In this document: one piece after another, positions 42,735-51,847 of the stretch
Layout: every line of letters begins with the position of its first letter
How positions within the stretch are numbered: position 1 is the first letter of the stretch
NCBI GenBank assembly: GCA_002529455.1
Contig: NYMS01000060.1
Span: 62,001-126,000, forward strand
Source: Glycomyces fuscus
GTDB taxonomy: Bacteria > Actinomycetota > Actinomycetes > Streptosporangiales > Streptosporangiaceae
Length of the DNA: 64,000 nucleotides
Direction: 5' to 3'
Made by a program: the position numbers and the translations under genes
Notes under the pieces: generated by a model
What the model saw: only the letters and a program-made list of their open reading frames with translations
What the model was told of the DNA's origin: nothing
Database searches by the model: none

Positions 42735-44348
42735 GTGGCCTCCGCGAACGGGCGCCGGACGGCGGCCGGGGGCCCCGGCGCGCGCGTGGAACTCTCCGGC
42801 TGGGGCTGGCGGCACTCGGGCCGGGGGTCCCACGCGCTGCGCGGCGTGGACCTGGTGATCGAGCCGGGCGAGCGCGTGCTGCTGCTGGGCGCCTCCGGCG
42901 CGGGCAAGTCCACCCTGCTGCACTCACTGGCCGGTCTGACCGGTGAGGACGGCGCCATCAGCGGCGACCGCGAGGGCACCCTGCTCCTGGACGGCGAGCC
43001 CGCCGACCGGAGCCGGGGCGCGGTCGGCCTGGTCAGCCAGGACCCCGAGACGCAGCTGGTGATGGCGCGCGCGGGCGACGACGTCGCCTTCGGCCCGGAG
43101 AACCTGGGTGTGGCCCCCGAGCTCATCTGGCCCCGGGTCCGCGAGGCGCTGGAGGCCGTCGGCTTCCCGTACGGGCTGCGCCACCCCACCGGCGCGCTGT
43201 CGGGCGGCGAGAAGCAGCGCCTGGTCATCGCCGGGGCCCTGGCGATGCGCCCCCGCCTGCTGCTGCTGGACGAGCCCACCGCCAACCTCGACCCGGCCGG
43301 GGCCGCGCTGGTGCGCGGCGTGCTGGCGCGCCTGCTGGCCGAGACCGGGGCGACCCTGGTGCTGGTCGAGCACCGGGTGGCCGACGTCGTGGACCTGGTG
43401 GACCGGGTCGTGGTCGTGGAGCCCGGCGGCGGCGTCGTCGCCGACGGGTCCCCGGAGGCCGTGTTCGCCGAGCACGGGCGCTCGCTGGCCGGGCAGGGCG
43501 TGTGGGTGCCCGGGCACGAGCCCGCGCCCGCCCTGGCGCCCGCGCCGGGCGGGGAGGCCCTGCTGGAGGCCGTGGGCGTCGCGGCGCGCACCCCGCTCCA
43601 GCTCGGTGTACGCGCCGGGCCCCGGCGCACGGTGCTCGAAGAGGTGGACGTCGCCGTCCGCGCGGGGACCGCGACCGCCCTGACCGGTCCCAACGGCGCG
43701 GGCAAGTCCACGCTGCTGACCATGCTCGCCGGCCTGTCCAAGCCCCACCGGGGGGCGGTGCTGCCGCGCGGACCGCTGGCCGGGGCCGACCCGCGCCCGC
43801 TCGTGCGCTGGCCCGCCCGCAGGCTGGCCCGGCACGTGGGCACGGTCTTCCAGCACGCCGAGGACCAGTTCGTCACCGCCACCGTCCGCGACGAGCTGCG
43901 CTTCGCCCCGCTGCGCGCCGGGACGGGCGAGGCCGAGACCGAGGCCTGGGTGGGCGAGCTGATGGAGCGGCTGCGCCTGACCGCGCTGGCCGACGTGCAC
44001 CCCTACACGCTCTCGGGCGGGGAGAAGCGGCGGCTGTCGGTGGCCACGGCGCTCAGCTCGGGCCCCGCGCACGCGCCCGACGCGCTCGTCCTCGACGAGC
44101 CCACCTTCGGCCAGGACACCCGCACCTGGACCGAGCTCGTGGAACTGCTCGCCGCCCTGCGGTCCGCGGGCCGCGCGGTGGTCATGGCCACCCACGACGA
44201 CCTGCTGCTGCGGCACCTGGCCGACGCGCGGGTGCGCGTGGCCGGGGGCCGCGCCGTGTACGAGGCCGCTGTGCCGGACGCGGGAGCCGGGGCGGGTCCG
44301 CCCGGACCCGCGGGGCACGCGGCGGCGGGAAGGGGGAGCCGTGGCTGA
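42735..44348 (+). CDS. ykoD: ECF transporter duplicated ATPase, YkoD-like
   Basis: A 537-aa protein with two ABC ATPase domains in one chain. Domain 1 (about 15-250): Walker A GASGAGKST, Q-loop SQDPETQL, signature LSGGEKQR, Walker B LLLLDEPTANLD. Domain 2 (about 285-510): GPNGAGKST, FQHAEDQFV, LSGGEKRRL, LVLDEPTFGQD and a switch His in ATHDD. Both sites look complete. GTG 42735 follows ykoE by two bases; the 3' end overlaps ykoC by 8 bp, a sign of translational coupling. Confidence 0.93.
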   Translation: MASANGRRTAAGGPGARVELSGWGWRHSGRGSHALRGVDLVIEPGERVLLLGASGAGKSTLLHSLAGLTGEDGAISGDREGTLLLDGEPADRSRGAVGLVSQDPETQLVMARAGDDVAFGPENLGVAPELIWPRVREALEAVGFPYGLRHPTGALSGGEKQRLVIAGALAMRPRLLLLDEPTANLDPAGAALVRGVLARLLAETGATLVLVEHRVADVVDLVDRVVVVEPGGGVVADGSPEAVFAEHGRSLAGQGVWVPGHEPAPALAPAPGGEALLEAVGVAARTPLQLGVRAGPRRTVLEEVDVAVRAGTATALTGPNGAGKSTLLTMLAGLSKPHRGAVLPRGPLAGADPRPLVRWPARRLARHVGTVFQHAEDQFVTATVRDELRFAPLRAGTGEAETEAWVGELMERLRLTALADVHPYTLSGGEKRRLSVATALSSGPAHAPDALVLDEPTFGQDTRTWTELVELLAALRSAGRAVVMATHDDLLLRHLADARVRVAGGRAVYEAAVPDAGAGAGPPGPAGHAAAGRGSRG

Positions 44349-45177
44349 CCGGACGCCCGCGCCCGCGGCGGAGGAGCCGAGGACACCCGACGGGGCGGGG
44401 CCAGGCCCCGCCCCGGGCGGGGACGCGCTCACCCTGGAGGTACCCGAGGACGGAGGGGCGCGCTTCTGGCTGGTCGGGCTCAACCCGGCGGCCAAGCTGC
44501 TCGCCGCCCTGCTGCTGGGCGTGGGCCTGGTCCCGGCCGTGGACGCCGTCACCGGCGGCGTGGTGCTTGCGGGGGCCCTGCTGCTCGTGCCGTTCAGCGG
44601 GATCGACCGGCGCACCCTGCTCGTCCTGGGCGGGCCCTTCCTGCTCATGGGGCTCTCCAGCGGATTGGTCAACTACCTGTACGGGGAGCACGGCGCGGAG
44701 GGCGCGCTGGGCGCCGCGGTGCGCCTGCTGGCCATCGCCCTGCCCGGGCTGCTCGCGGCCGTGAGCAGCGACCCGACGGAGACCGCAGACGGCCTGGTGC
44801 AGCGGCTGCGGGTGCCCGAGCGGCCCGCCATGGGCGTGCTGGCGGCACTGCGGCTCGTTCCGCTGCTGGCCGACCAGTGGCGCACGATCACGCTGGCGCG
44901 GAGGGCGCGCGGAATGGAGGCCGGGCGCAACCCCGTCCGGGCTGTCGCGCTGTTCTTCGGCCGCCTGTTCGCCCTGCTGGTCCGCTCCATCCGCACCGGG
45001 ACGCTGCTGGCGGCGGCGATGGACGCGCGCGCCTTCGGGACCGGACCGCGCACCCGCGCCCGGGAGAGCCGCTGGCGGACCGCGGACACGCTGCTGCTGG
45101 CGGGGGCGGTCCTGCTCCTGGCGGCGGCCTACACCCTGTCCGCGCGGCTGGGCACCCTGGTGCTGCTGTTCTCCTGA
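44341..45177 (+). CDS. ykoC: ECF transporter T component, YkoC-like
   Basis: A 278-aa EcfT-type membrane protein. After a Pro/Ala/Glu-rich leader of about 35 residues come five to six helices and the coupling motif ARRARGMEAGRNP, the Ala-Arg-Gly signature of EcfT proteins that contacts the ATPases. GTG 44341 lies within the ykoD end. With YkoE and YkoD it completes the thiamine/HMP importer. Confidence 0.91.
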   Translation: MADRTPAPAAEEPRTPDGAGPGPAPGGDALTLEVPEDGGARFWLVGLNPAAKLLAALLLGVGLVPAVDAVTGGVVLAGALLLVPFSGIDRRTLLVLGGPFLLMGLSSGLVNYLYGEHGAEGALGAAVRLLAIALPGLLAAVSSDPTETADGLVQRLRVPERPAMGVLAALRLVPLLADQWRTITLARRARGMEAGRNPVRAVALFFGRLFALLVRSIRTGTLLAAAMDARAFGTGPRTRARESRWRTADTLLLAGAVLLLAAAYTLSARLGTLVLLFS

Positions 45178-45213
45178 ACCGGGTGATAGGCAGTTCGGGA
45201 CAGTGACGTCGAA

Positions 45214-46020
45214 GTGAGTGAGGTGCAGACCGTGGGCGAGTTCGTGCGCGTGGAGACCGATCCGGACCACCCGGCCGTGGCCGTGATCCGACTGGACAGG
45301 CCGAAGGTGAACGCGCTCAACGCCGCGCTGACCGCGGAGATCGCCGAGGCCGCGACCCGGGTGTCCGCCGACCCCGACGTGCGGGCCGTGGTCGTCTACG
45401 GCGGCGAGCGCGTGTTCGTCGCGGGCGCCGACATCAAGGAGATGGCCGACCGCACCGCCGCCCAGATGCTGGGCTACGCGCGCAACCTCCAGAACGCCCT
45501 GACCCTGGTGGCGCGCATCCCCAAGCCGGTCGTGGCGGCGGTCACCGGGTACGCGCTCGGCGGCGGCCTGGAGCTGGCCCTGGCGGCGGACTTCCGCGTC
45601 GCGGGGGCCGGGGCGAAGCTGGGCGTGCCCGAGATCCAGCTCGGCGTCATCCCCGGCGCGGGCGGGACCCAGCGCCTGCCCCGTCTGGTCGGCCCCTCCC
45701 GGGCCAAGGAGATGATCTTCAGCGGTCGCCACGTCAAGGCGGACGAGGCCCGGGAGATCGGCCTGGTGGACCAGGTCGTTCCGGACGAGGAGGTCTACCG
45801 GGCCGCCGTGGCGCTGGTCGCCCGGTACGCCGACGGCCCGGCCGTCGCACTGGCCGCTGCCAAGGAGGCGGTGGACCGGGGCCTGGAGACGGACCTGGAC
45901 ACCGGCCTGGAGATCGAGCGGCTGCACTTCGCGGGGCTGTTCGCGACCGAGGACCAGAAGGACGGCATGCGCAGCTTCGTCGAGCAGGGACCCGGCAAGG
46001 CCGTTTTCAAGGGGCACTGA
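45214..46020 (+). CDS. Enoyl-CoA hydratase/isomerase family protein
   Basis: A 268-aa crotonase-fold enzyme. Both catalytic Glu regions are present: ALGGGLELALAADFRVAG and PEIQLGVIPGAGGTQRLPRLVG, with the oxyanion-hole segment VFVAGADIKEM. This is the hydratase pattern for beta-oxidation or branched-chain acyl-CoA degradation. GTG at 45214, 36 bp after ykoC; co-transcription is possible, but there is no functional link to thiamine uptake. etfBA, which serves acyl-CoA dehydrogenases, is encoded nearby. Confidence 0.92.
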   Translation: MSEVQTVGEFVRVETDPDHPAVAVIRLDRPKVNALNAALTAEIAEAATRVSADPDVRAVVVYGGERVFVAGADIKEMADRTAAQMLGYARNLQNALTLVARIPKPVVAAVTGYALGGGLELALAADFRVAGAGAKLGVPEIQLGVIPGAGGTQRLPRLVGPSRAKEMIFSGRHVKADEAREIGLVDQVVPDEEVYRAAVALVARYADGPAVALAAAKEAVDRGLETDLDTGLEIERLHFAGLFATEDQKDGMRSFVEQGPGKAVFKGH

Positions 46021-46382
46021 GCGGGCGCCGAAGCAGCGGGTCGGGGCGGCGGCACACCCTGCGGTGCCGTCCGCCCCGCAGTCGTTTCGGCGGATCCGGG
46101 AACTTTTCTCCCCACTCGTCGGATCCAACGGTGCCACGGGGGTTCGTCCGAACGTCCGCATCCGGTCAGTCCGGACGCGGAGGGGGGAACCGCCCACGCC
46201 AGTTTTCCGTCATACTCGTGATGGTCGCCCCAGGACGGACGCGCCGCCTGAACCCCGGACGTCCGGCGGCGCGGAAGCGACCGCGCGGGCCCGAGACGGG
46301 ACGAACAAGCCAATGGTGACCCATCCCCCGGCCGATAAGCTGGACGCGGTGGTATGTGGTCTTTTGAGGGGATGAGTTCTCG
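46021..46382. other. 362-bp intergenic region before the kinase gene
   Basis: It holds the terminator of the preceding gene at 46042-46078 and presumably the kinase promoter, which I could not identify. No gene is seen. Confidence 0.5.
46042..46078 (+). terminator. Terminator after the enoyl-CoA hydratase gene
   Basis: CGGGGCGG-GGCAC on the left pairs with GTGCC-CCGCCCCG on the right, with a small internal bulge and an 8-nt loop. Confidence 0.6.
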
Positions 46383-48620
46383 ATGGCAATGTCGGCAGGT
46401 TTCCCCATGGGTGAGGAGCTGCCGGAGCGCATCGGCCACTACGTCATCCGCCGCCGCATCGGGCAGGGCGGCATGGGCGTGGTGTACCAGGCCGAGGACC
46501 CCCGGACCGAGCAGTTCGTCGCGGTGAAGGTCCTCAAACCGGAGGTCGCGGGCGACCACATCGCCCGGGCCCGCCTCGCCCGCGAGGTCGAGACCATGCG
46601 CCGGGTGCAGAGCCCCAACGTGGCCGAGGTCATCGAGGCCGACACCCAGGCCGAGCTGCCGTGGGTGGTCACCGAGCACATCCCCGGCCCGACCCTGGAC
46701 GCGACGGTCACCAACCACGGCCCGCTGCGCGGCCGTGCGCTCACACGCTTCGTCACCGGCATGGCCCGTGCGATCCGGGACATCCACGCGGTGGACGTGA
46801 TCCACCGCGACCTCAAGCCCGGCAACGTGATCATCTCCAACGGCGAGCCGATCGTCATCGACTTCGGCATCGCGCACGCGGTGGACGGCGCCAAGCTGAC
46901 CCAGACCGGCACGTTCGTCGGTACGCCCAGCTACCTGTCCCCCGAGGTCATCGAGGGCACCGACCTGGGCCCGGCCACCGACATCCACGCCTGGGGCGGC
47001 ACCGTCGCCTTCGCCTCCACCGGCCGCCCGCCCTACGGCGCGGGCACCTTCGAGGTCATCTTCTTCCGCATCCTCAACGGCGAGATCGACATGGACGGGA
47101 TGCACGAGGCGCTGCGGCCGCTGGTCAACCGCGCCGTCTCCCGTGACATGCGGAGCCGGCCCACGGCGGCGGAGCTGCTGGAGGAGGCCAGCCGCCTCAA
47201 CCTCGACCTGCCCTGGACCGAGGACGCGGGAGGCCGCCCCACCGGCCTCACCGGCAGCCACACCGTGTACCACCCGACCACGGCGGGGGGCACGGAGGAC
47301 GAGCCCGGCGGCGGCTCGGGCGGCGCCGCGGCGGCGGGCGCGGCCGGTGCCGCGATCGGCGGCGCGGCGGGCTACCTGGCCGGTCGCGCGGCCCGCGGCG
47401 ACGAGGGCTGGGGCCCCTCGCACACCAGCGGCGGCCACGTCTCCAGCGCCTGGTCCCCGTCCGCGGACCCCGCGCGTCCGGCCTCTGCCGCGCACTCCGG
47501 CGGCCTGGCCGACGACCCGGAGTCCACCGACGACCTCTCGGGCGCCCGGCGCGGCTGGGAGGACGAGGCGGACGACGACGGCCTCCCCGGCACCCAGCGC
47601 ATCGCCCCGCGCGGCGCCGACGACCCGGACGACCCGCAGGGGACGATGCGGATCAGCCCGGTCCGCGACGAGCCCGACGACATGCTGGGCACGCGGCACA
47701 TCCAGCCCGAGGACCTCTCCCGCGAGGACCCGCAGGGCACCATGATGATGGACCCCGTGGACCGGGACGGGTACGGCCGCCGCCCCGTCGACGAGCCCGG
47801 GGACGACGGCTACCAGGCGCCGCACACGCAGTTCTTCAACACCCCGCTGCACAAGGGCGACTTCGCCGACATCCTCACGCCGGTGGACGACGGCCGCAAC
47901 AGCAACCGGACGCAGGAGTTCGACGAGGACGAGTACGAGGAGCGCGGCGGCCTGCTGAGCCGGTTCCGGCGCGGCAGCAACGACCGGGTGAGCGACTACT
48001 TCCCGGGCGACTCCGACGAGGAGGACGAGGAGTACGAGGAGCGGTCGTGGCGGATGCACCCGCTGACGATCCTGCCCATGCTGCTCTCCGTGGCCGGTGT
48101 GTCCCTGCTCTTCCCCTGGTTCGGGCTGCTCCTGGGCGTGGTGGTCATCGCCGGTCTGGGCGCCCTGGACGTGGTCAAGGCCGAGCACGCCCGCCGCCTC
48201 CAGACGCGCGGTCCGCGCAACTCCGACAACATGGTGGTGGCGCTCAGCTTCCCGTGGGCCTTCGGGCGCATGGCGCTGCGCACGCTCGGCTTCGGCCTGA
48301 TCTACCTGTTGGCGGGCATCCTGGTCGGCATGATCTACGCGCGGATGGCGGCGACGCCCGGTGACGGTGCCAACTACACCGGCGCGTTCGCGATCTTCGT
48401 GATGATCCTGCTCAGCTACGTCATGCCGAGCGGGCGCGAGGCCCGGCACCAGGCGGTGTGGCTGGTGCGGCGGGTCCACTACCACAACCTGTACGTCTAC
48501 ATCGGCGTGGTCATCGGCCTCGTGCTGCTGACCATGCTCATCCTGTCGTTCGGTCTGTCCGCGCTCCCGGACTGGGTGCCGCTGGGCGGCCCCTCGGACT
48601 GGTTCAGGGCAGGGGAGTAG
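46383..48620 (+). CDS. Ser/Thr protein kinase with C-terminal multi-pass membrane domain
   Basis: A 745-aa Hanks-type kinase. The kinase domain (about 18-275) has GQGGMGVVY, the ATP Lys in FVAVKVL, VIHRDLKPGN, VIDFGIA, the activation loop with TQTGTFVGTPSYLSPE and WGGTVAFASTGRPPYG; all catalytic residues are intact. A linker of about 280 Gly/Ala/Asp-rich residues contains four spaced GTxxI/M motifs (about residues 400-455). From about residue 556 there are four or five hydrophobic helices, with no PASTA or other external sensor domain. ATG 46383 is used; ATG 46389 is close by. It stands alone, closed by a long terminator. Confidence 0.9.
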   Translation: MAMSAGFPMGEELPERIGHYVIRRRIGQGGMGVVYQAEDPRTEQFVAVKVLKPEVAGDHIARARLAREVETMRRVQSPNVAEVIEADTQAELPWVVTEHIPGPTLDATVTNHGPLRGRALTRFVTGMARAIRDIHAVDVIHRDLKPGNVIISNGEPIVIDFGIAHAVDGAKLTQTGTFVGTPSYLSPEVIEGTDLGPATDIHAWGGTVAFASTGRPPYGAGTFEVIFFRILNGEIDMDGMHEALRPLVNRAVSRDMRSRPTAAELLEEASRLNLDLPWTEDAGGRPTGLTGSHTVYHPTTAGGTEDEPGGGSGGAAAAGAAGAAIGGAAGYLAGRAARGDEGWGPSHTSGGHVSSAWSPSADPARPASAAHSGGLADDPESTDDLSGARRGWEDEADDDGLPGTQRIAPRGADDPDDPQGTMRISPVRDEPDDMLGTRHIQPEDLSREDPQGTMMMDPVDRDGYGRRPVDEPGDDGYQAPHTQFFNTPLHKGDFADILTPVDDGRNSNRTQEFDEDEYEERGGLLSRFRRGSNDRVSDYFPGDSDEEDEEYEERSWRMHPLTILPMLLSVAGVSLLFPWFGLLLGVVVIAGLGALDVVKAEHARRLQTRGPRNSDNMVVALSFPWAFGRMALRTLGFGLIYLLAGILVGMIYARMAATPGDGANYTGAFAIFVMILLSYVMPSGREARHQAVWLVRRVHYHNLYVYIGVVIGLVLLTMLILSFGLSALPDWVPLGGPSDWFRAGE

Positions 48621-48648
48621 GTCCCCGCCCGGCCCCGCGGGGCTGCGC

Positions 48649-48678
48649 GAAGGCCCCGGGCTCCGGCCCGGGGCCTTC
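48649..48678 (+). terminator. Kinase gene terminator
   Basis: A perfect 12-bp stem (48649-48660 with 48667-48678) and a 6-nt loop, 29 nt after the stop. Confidence 0.75.
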
Positions 48679-48898
48679 GGCGTTCCCGGGGCGGGGGAGA
48701 TCCTGACCCGTTACCGGTGGTGTGACCGGTTCCGGCGGGATCCGTGGCGACTAGGGTGGGGAGACGGGAGGCGGGCGCCCGAGCCGGTGTCCGGCGCCGG
48801 TGGGGCCGTCGGAGGCGGACCCTCAGCGGCGGACCGCGGGCACGGTGATGGTTAGGGTTGCCTCAGTCACACCGGGGGCCAGAGGTTGGCCTCCAAGC

Positions 48899-48910
48899 TA
48901 CTAGCCAGTA
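48899..48910. promoter_or_regulatory. Candidate operator dyad upstream of etfBA
   Basis: TACT-AGCC-AGTA, perfectly symmetric in the outer 4+4, with an outer G/C pair also matching at 48897 and 48912. The form suits a TetR-type regulator of fatty-acid genes, but no regulator is encoded here. Confidence 0.35.
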
Positions 48911-49070
48911 ACATCTGGGCTATGAGCACATCGCGGGACCTGTCTGGACGTGAAGGCGGCCCCGCCGTCGGATGACCGAACGGCATTCGGCATTGTTGGC
49001 AGTAGGGGGCGCGCCAGCGTCCGGCCGCCGCACGGCGGATCATGGAGTGCAGGGAGGTCGGCCACCGGCC

Positions 49071-49850
49071 ATGAATATTGTCGTTTTGGTCAAGCAGGTC
49101 CCGGACACGGCGACCGAACGGAAGCTCAACGCCGATGACAAGACGCTGGACCGCGCCGCGTCCGACGGTGTCATCAACGAGCTCGACGAGTACGCGATCG
49201 AAGAGGCGCTCCAGCTCAAGGAGAAGCACGGCGGCGAGGTCACCATCCTGACGATGGGACCGGACCAGGCCACGGACTCCATCCGCAAGGCCCTGTCGAT
49301 GGGCGCGGACAAGGCCGTCTTCGTCAACGACGACGCGCTCCACGGCTCGGACGCGCTCCAGACCGCCTACGCCCTCGCGCAGGCCCTGGGCACCATCGAG
49401 TACGACGTGGTCGTCCTGGGCTCGGAGTCCACCGACGCGCGCACCGGCGTCGTCGGAGCCGCGCTCGCCGAGTACCTCGGCCTGCCGCAGCTCACCTTCG
49501 CCCGCAAAGTCGACATCGACGGCAGCACCATCCGGATCCAGCGCCAGACCGACTACGGCTACGACCTCGTCGAGGCCCAGCTCCCGGCGGTCGTCTCCGT
49601 GGTCGAGAAGATCAACGAGCCGCGCTACCCGTCCTTCAAGCTCATCATGCAGGCGAAGAAGAAGCCGGTCGACAAGAAGTCCGCCGCCGACGCGGGCATC
49701 GACACGGCCAGGGTGGGTCTGGCCAACGCCACCACCGAGACCGTCGACTTCGACGCCGCGCCGCCGCGCGCCGCGGGCACGGTGGTCAAGGACGAGGGCG
49801 ACGGCGCCGCGAAGATCGCCGAGTTCCTCGTCGAGAAGAAGTTCGTCTAG
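49071..49850 (+). CDS. etfB: Electron transfer flavoprotein subunit beta
   Basis: A 259-aa ETF beta chain, which binds AMP and partners EtfA in passing electrons from acyl-CoA dehydrogenases to the quinone pool. MNIVVLVKQVPDTATERKL is the family start, so ATG 49071 is used instead of a longer frame. Also visible: LDEYAIEEALQLKEKHGGEVTILTMGP, VVLGSESTDARTGVVG and the YPSFKLIMQAKKKP region. etfA follows after 34 bp with its own ribosome site. Confidence 0.95.
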   Translation: MNIVVLVKQVPDTATERKLNADDKTLDRAASDGVINELDEYAIEEALQLKEKHGGEVTILTMGPDQATDSIRKALSMGADKAVFVNDDALHGSDALQTAYALAQALGTIEYDVVVLGSESTDARTGVVGAALAEYLGLPQLTFARKVDIDGSTIRIQRQTDYGYDLVEAQLPAVVSVVEKINEPRYPSFKLIMQAKKKPVDKKSAADAGIDTARVGLANATTETVDFDAAPPRAAGTVVKDEGDGAAKIAEFLVEKKFV

Positions 49851-49884
49851 GTCAGGCGAGAGACTCAGGGAAGGTTCAAGGGAT

Positions 49885-50829
49885 ATGGCTGAGGTCCTCG
49901 TCCTCGTCGACCACGTCGACGGACAGGTCAAGAAGGTCACCACCGAGCTGCTCACCGCCGCCCGCCGCATCGGCGAGCCCGCGGCCGTGTGGATCGGTGA
50001 CGGCGCCGAGTCGGGCAAGGGCACCCTGGCCGAGTACGGCGCGGAGAAGGTCTACGTGGCTTCGGCCGAGCTGAACGACCACGTCGTGGCTCCCAAGGCC
50101 GAGCTGCTCGCCAAGCTCGCCCAGGACAAGGGCGCCGCCGCGATCCTGGTCTCGGCCACCGCCGAGAACAAGGAGATCGCGGGCCGCACCGCGGTCAAGC
50201 TGGGCTCCGGCGTGCTCACCGACGTCGTGGACGTCAACGCCGAGGTCGTCGCCGAGCACAGCGTCTTCGGCGGCACCACCATCACCCACGCCCGCGTGCG
50301 CACCGGCGTGCCGGTCGTCGCGGTCCGTCCGAACTCCGTCCCGGCCGAGGCCGCCTCCGGCGCCGCGGCCGAGGAGTCCGTGTCGGTGGAGGTCTCCGAC
50401 GCCGCGAAGACGGCCAGGGTCGTCGAGCGCGTCAACGAGGAGCAGGGCGAGCGCCCCGAGCTCACCGAGGCCGCGATCGTGGTCTCCGGCGGGCGCGGCG
50501 TGGGCTCCGACGACTTCTCGGTCGTGGAGAACCTGGCCGACTCGCTGGGCGCGGCCGTGGGCGCCTCCCGCGCCGCCGTCGACTCCGGCTGGTACCCGAA
50601 CCAGTTCCAGGTCGGACAGACCGGTAAGACGGTCAGCCCGAACCTGTACGTGGCCCTGGGCATCTCGGGTGCGATCCAGCACCGCGCGGGCATGCAGACC
50701 GCCAAGAACATCGTGGCGGTCAACAAGGACCCCGAGGCCCCGATCTTCGAGCTGGCCGACTTCGGCGTCGTGGGCGACCTGCACGCGGTCGCCCCGCAGC
50801 TGACCGAGGAGATCAACAAGCGCAAGTAG
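49885..50829 (+). CDS. etfA: Electron transfer flavoprotein subunit alpha
   Basis: A 314-aa ETF alpha chain. The N-terminal domain has VLVLVDHVDGQVKKVTTELLTAARRIG and LVSATAENKEIAGRTAVKLGSG. The C-terminal FAD domain has IVVSGGRGVGS, GASRAAVDSGW, QVGQTGKTVSPNLYVALGISGAIQH and VAVNKDPEAPIFELADFGVVGDL, all standard. It is paired with etfB and ends at a strong hairpin. Confidence 0.96.
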   Translation: MAEVLVLVDHVDGQVKKVTTELLTAARRIGEPAAVWIGDGAESGKGTLAEYGAEKVYVASAELNDHVVAPKAELLAKLAQDKGAAAILVSATAENKEIAGRTAVKLGSGVLTDVVDVNAEVVAEHSVFGGTTITHARVRTGVPVVAVRPNSVPAEAASGAAAEESVSVEVSDAAKTARVVERVNEEQGERPELTEAAIVVSGGRGVGSDDFSVVENLADSLGAAVGASRAAVDSGWYPNQFQVGQTGKTVSPNLYVALGISGAIQHRAGMQTAKNIVAVNKDPEAPIFELADFGVVGDLHAVAPQLTEEINKRK

Positions 50830-50846
50830 CACCGCGCAGACACCCG

Positions 50847-50880
50847 AACGCCCGGCCAGGGACCTCCCCGGCCGGGCGTT
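50847..50880 (+). terminator. etfA terminator
   Basis: A perfect 11-bp stem (50847-50857 with 50870-50880), a 12-nt loop and a trailing TTCG. Confidence 0.7.
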
Positions 50881-50953
50881 CGCGCCGTTCGGGGGCCGTT
50901 TCCGGCGCCGCCGCCCGGGTAGGCGGGCCGCACGTCGGCGAACGGGGGAGGCC

Positions 50954-51832
50954 ATGGCGACGGAGGCCGCGGGGGTGCGCGCGGGACGGCGCGTGGTGCG
51001 GGTGCGCAGACCCGGAAAGCCGCTGTTCGGCGGGGGCGGTGCGACCAAGGAGGACCTGGCGCGGTACCACGCCAGGATCGCCCCCCTGATGCTGCCGCAC
51101 GTGCGCGACCGGCCGGTGGCCCTGGAACGCTTCCCCGACGGCATCGGCGCGCAGGGGTTCTTCGTCAAGCACCCCCCGGTCCCGGACTGGGTGAGGACCG
51201 TGGAGACCGGCGGCGGGCGGATGATGCTGTGCCAGGACGCGGCGGCGCTGGTCTGGTGCGCCGACCAGGCAGCGGTCACCGTGCACGCCTGGCAGTCCCG
51301 GGAGCCGAGGCTGGGCCTGCCCGACCGGATGGTGATCGACCTCGACCCCGCCGGGGACGGTCCGGAGGCCTTCGCCGCGTGCCGTGCCGCGGCGCGGGAC
51401 GTACGGGAGGTGCTCGACGGCCTGGGCCTGGCCGCGTACGTGATGACCAGCGGGTCCCGGGGACTGCACGTGCGCTCGCCGCTGCGCCCGGAGGCGGACG
51501 ACCGGGAGGTCCGCGTGCTGGCGGAGGCGGTCGCGGACCGGGTGGCGGCCCGTCGCCCGGACGAGCTGACCACCGAGGTGCGTAAGGCCGCGCGCGGCGG
51601 CCGGTTGTTCGTGGACTACCTGCGCAACGGCCGTGAGCAGCTCGCGGTGGTCCCCTACTCGGTGCGGGCCAGGCCGGGCGCGCCTATCGCGGCGCCCCTG
51701 ACCTGGGAGGAGCTCGACGGGGTGGAGACGGCCCGGGAGTTCACGATCGACCTGGAGCGGGACGAGTGCCCGTTCGCGGGCATGGGAAGGCACGCCCGCT
51801 CCCCGCGCAGGGCCCTGGAGAGGCTGGGCTGA
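50954..51832 (+). CDS. Stand-alone LigD-type polymerase (Prim-Pol) domain protein
   Basis: A 292-aa protein of the archaeo-eukaryotic primase-like LigD POL family, which fills in DNA ends during non-homologous end joining. Marks: ERFPDGIGAQGFFVKHPP, MVIDLDPAGDGPEAF with the DxD metal pair, the nucleotide-binding TSGSRGLHVRSPL and the later acidic residue in GGRLFVDYLRNG. The ligase and phosphoesterase domains of full LigD are absent, and no ku gene is nearby, so any partners are encoded elsewhere. Actinomycetes often have such separate POL proteins. Confidence 0.88.
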   Translation: MATEAAGVRAGRRVVRVRRPGKPLFGGGGATKEDLARYHARIAPLMLPHVRDRPVALERFPDGIGAQGFFVKHPPVPDWVRTVETGGGRMMLCQDAAALVWCADQAAVTVHAWQSREPRLGLPDRMVIDLDPAGDGPEAFAACRAAARDVREVLDGLGLAAYVMTSGSRGLHVRSPLRPEADDREVRVLAEAVADRVAARRPDELTTEVRKAARGGRLFVDYLRNGREQLAVVPYSVRARPGAPIAAPLTWEELDGVETAREFTIDLERDECPFAGMGRHARSPRRALERLG

Positions 51833-51847
51833 GGCGCGGGGCGCGGT

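Larger units (their letters stand above)
48621..49070. other. 450-bp intergenic region upstream of etfB
   Basis: Left: the kinase terminator. Right: a candidate operator TACT-N4-AGTA (48899-48910) and a nearby dyad GGCCA/TGGCC (48878-48892). The etfB ribosome site (AGGGAGG, 49051-49057) is rather far (13 nt) from the ATG. Confidence 0.5.
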
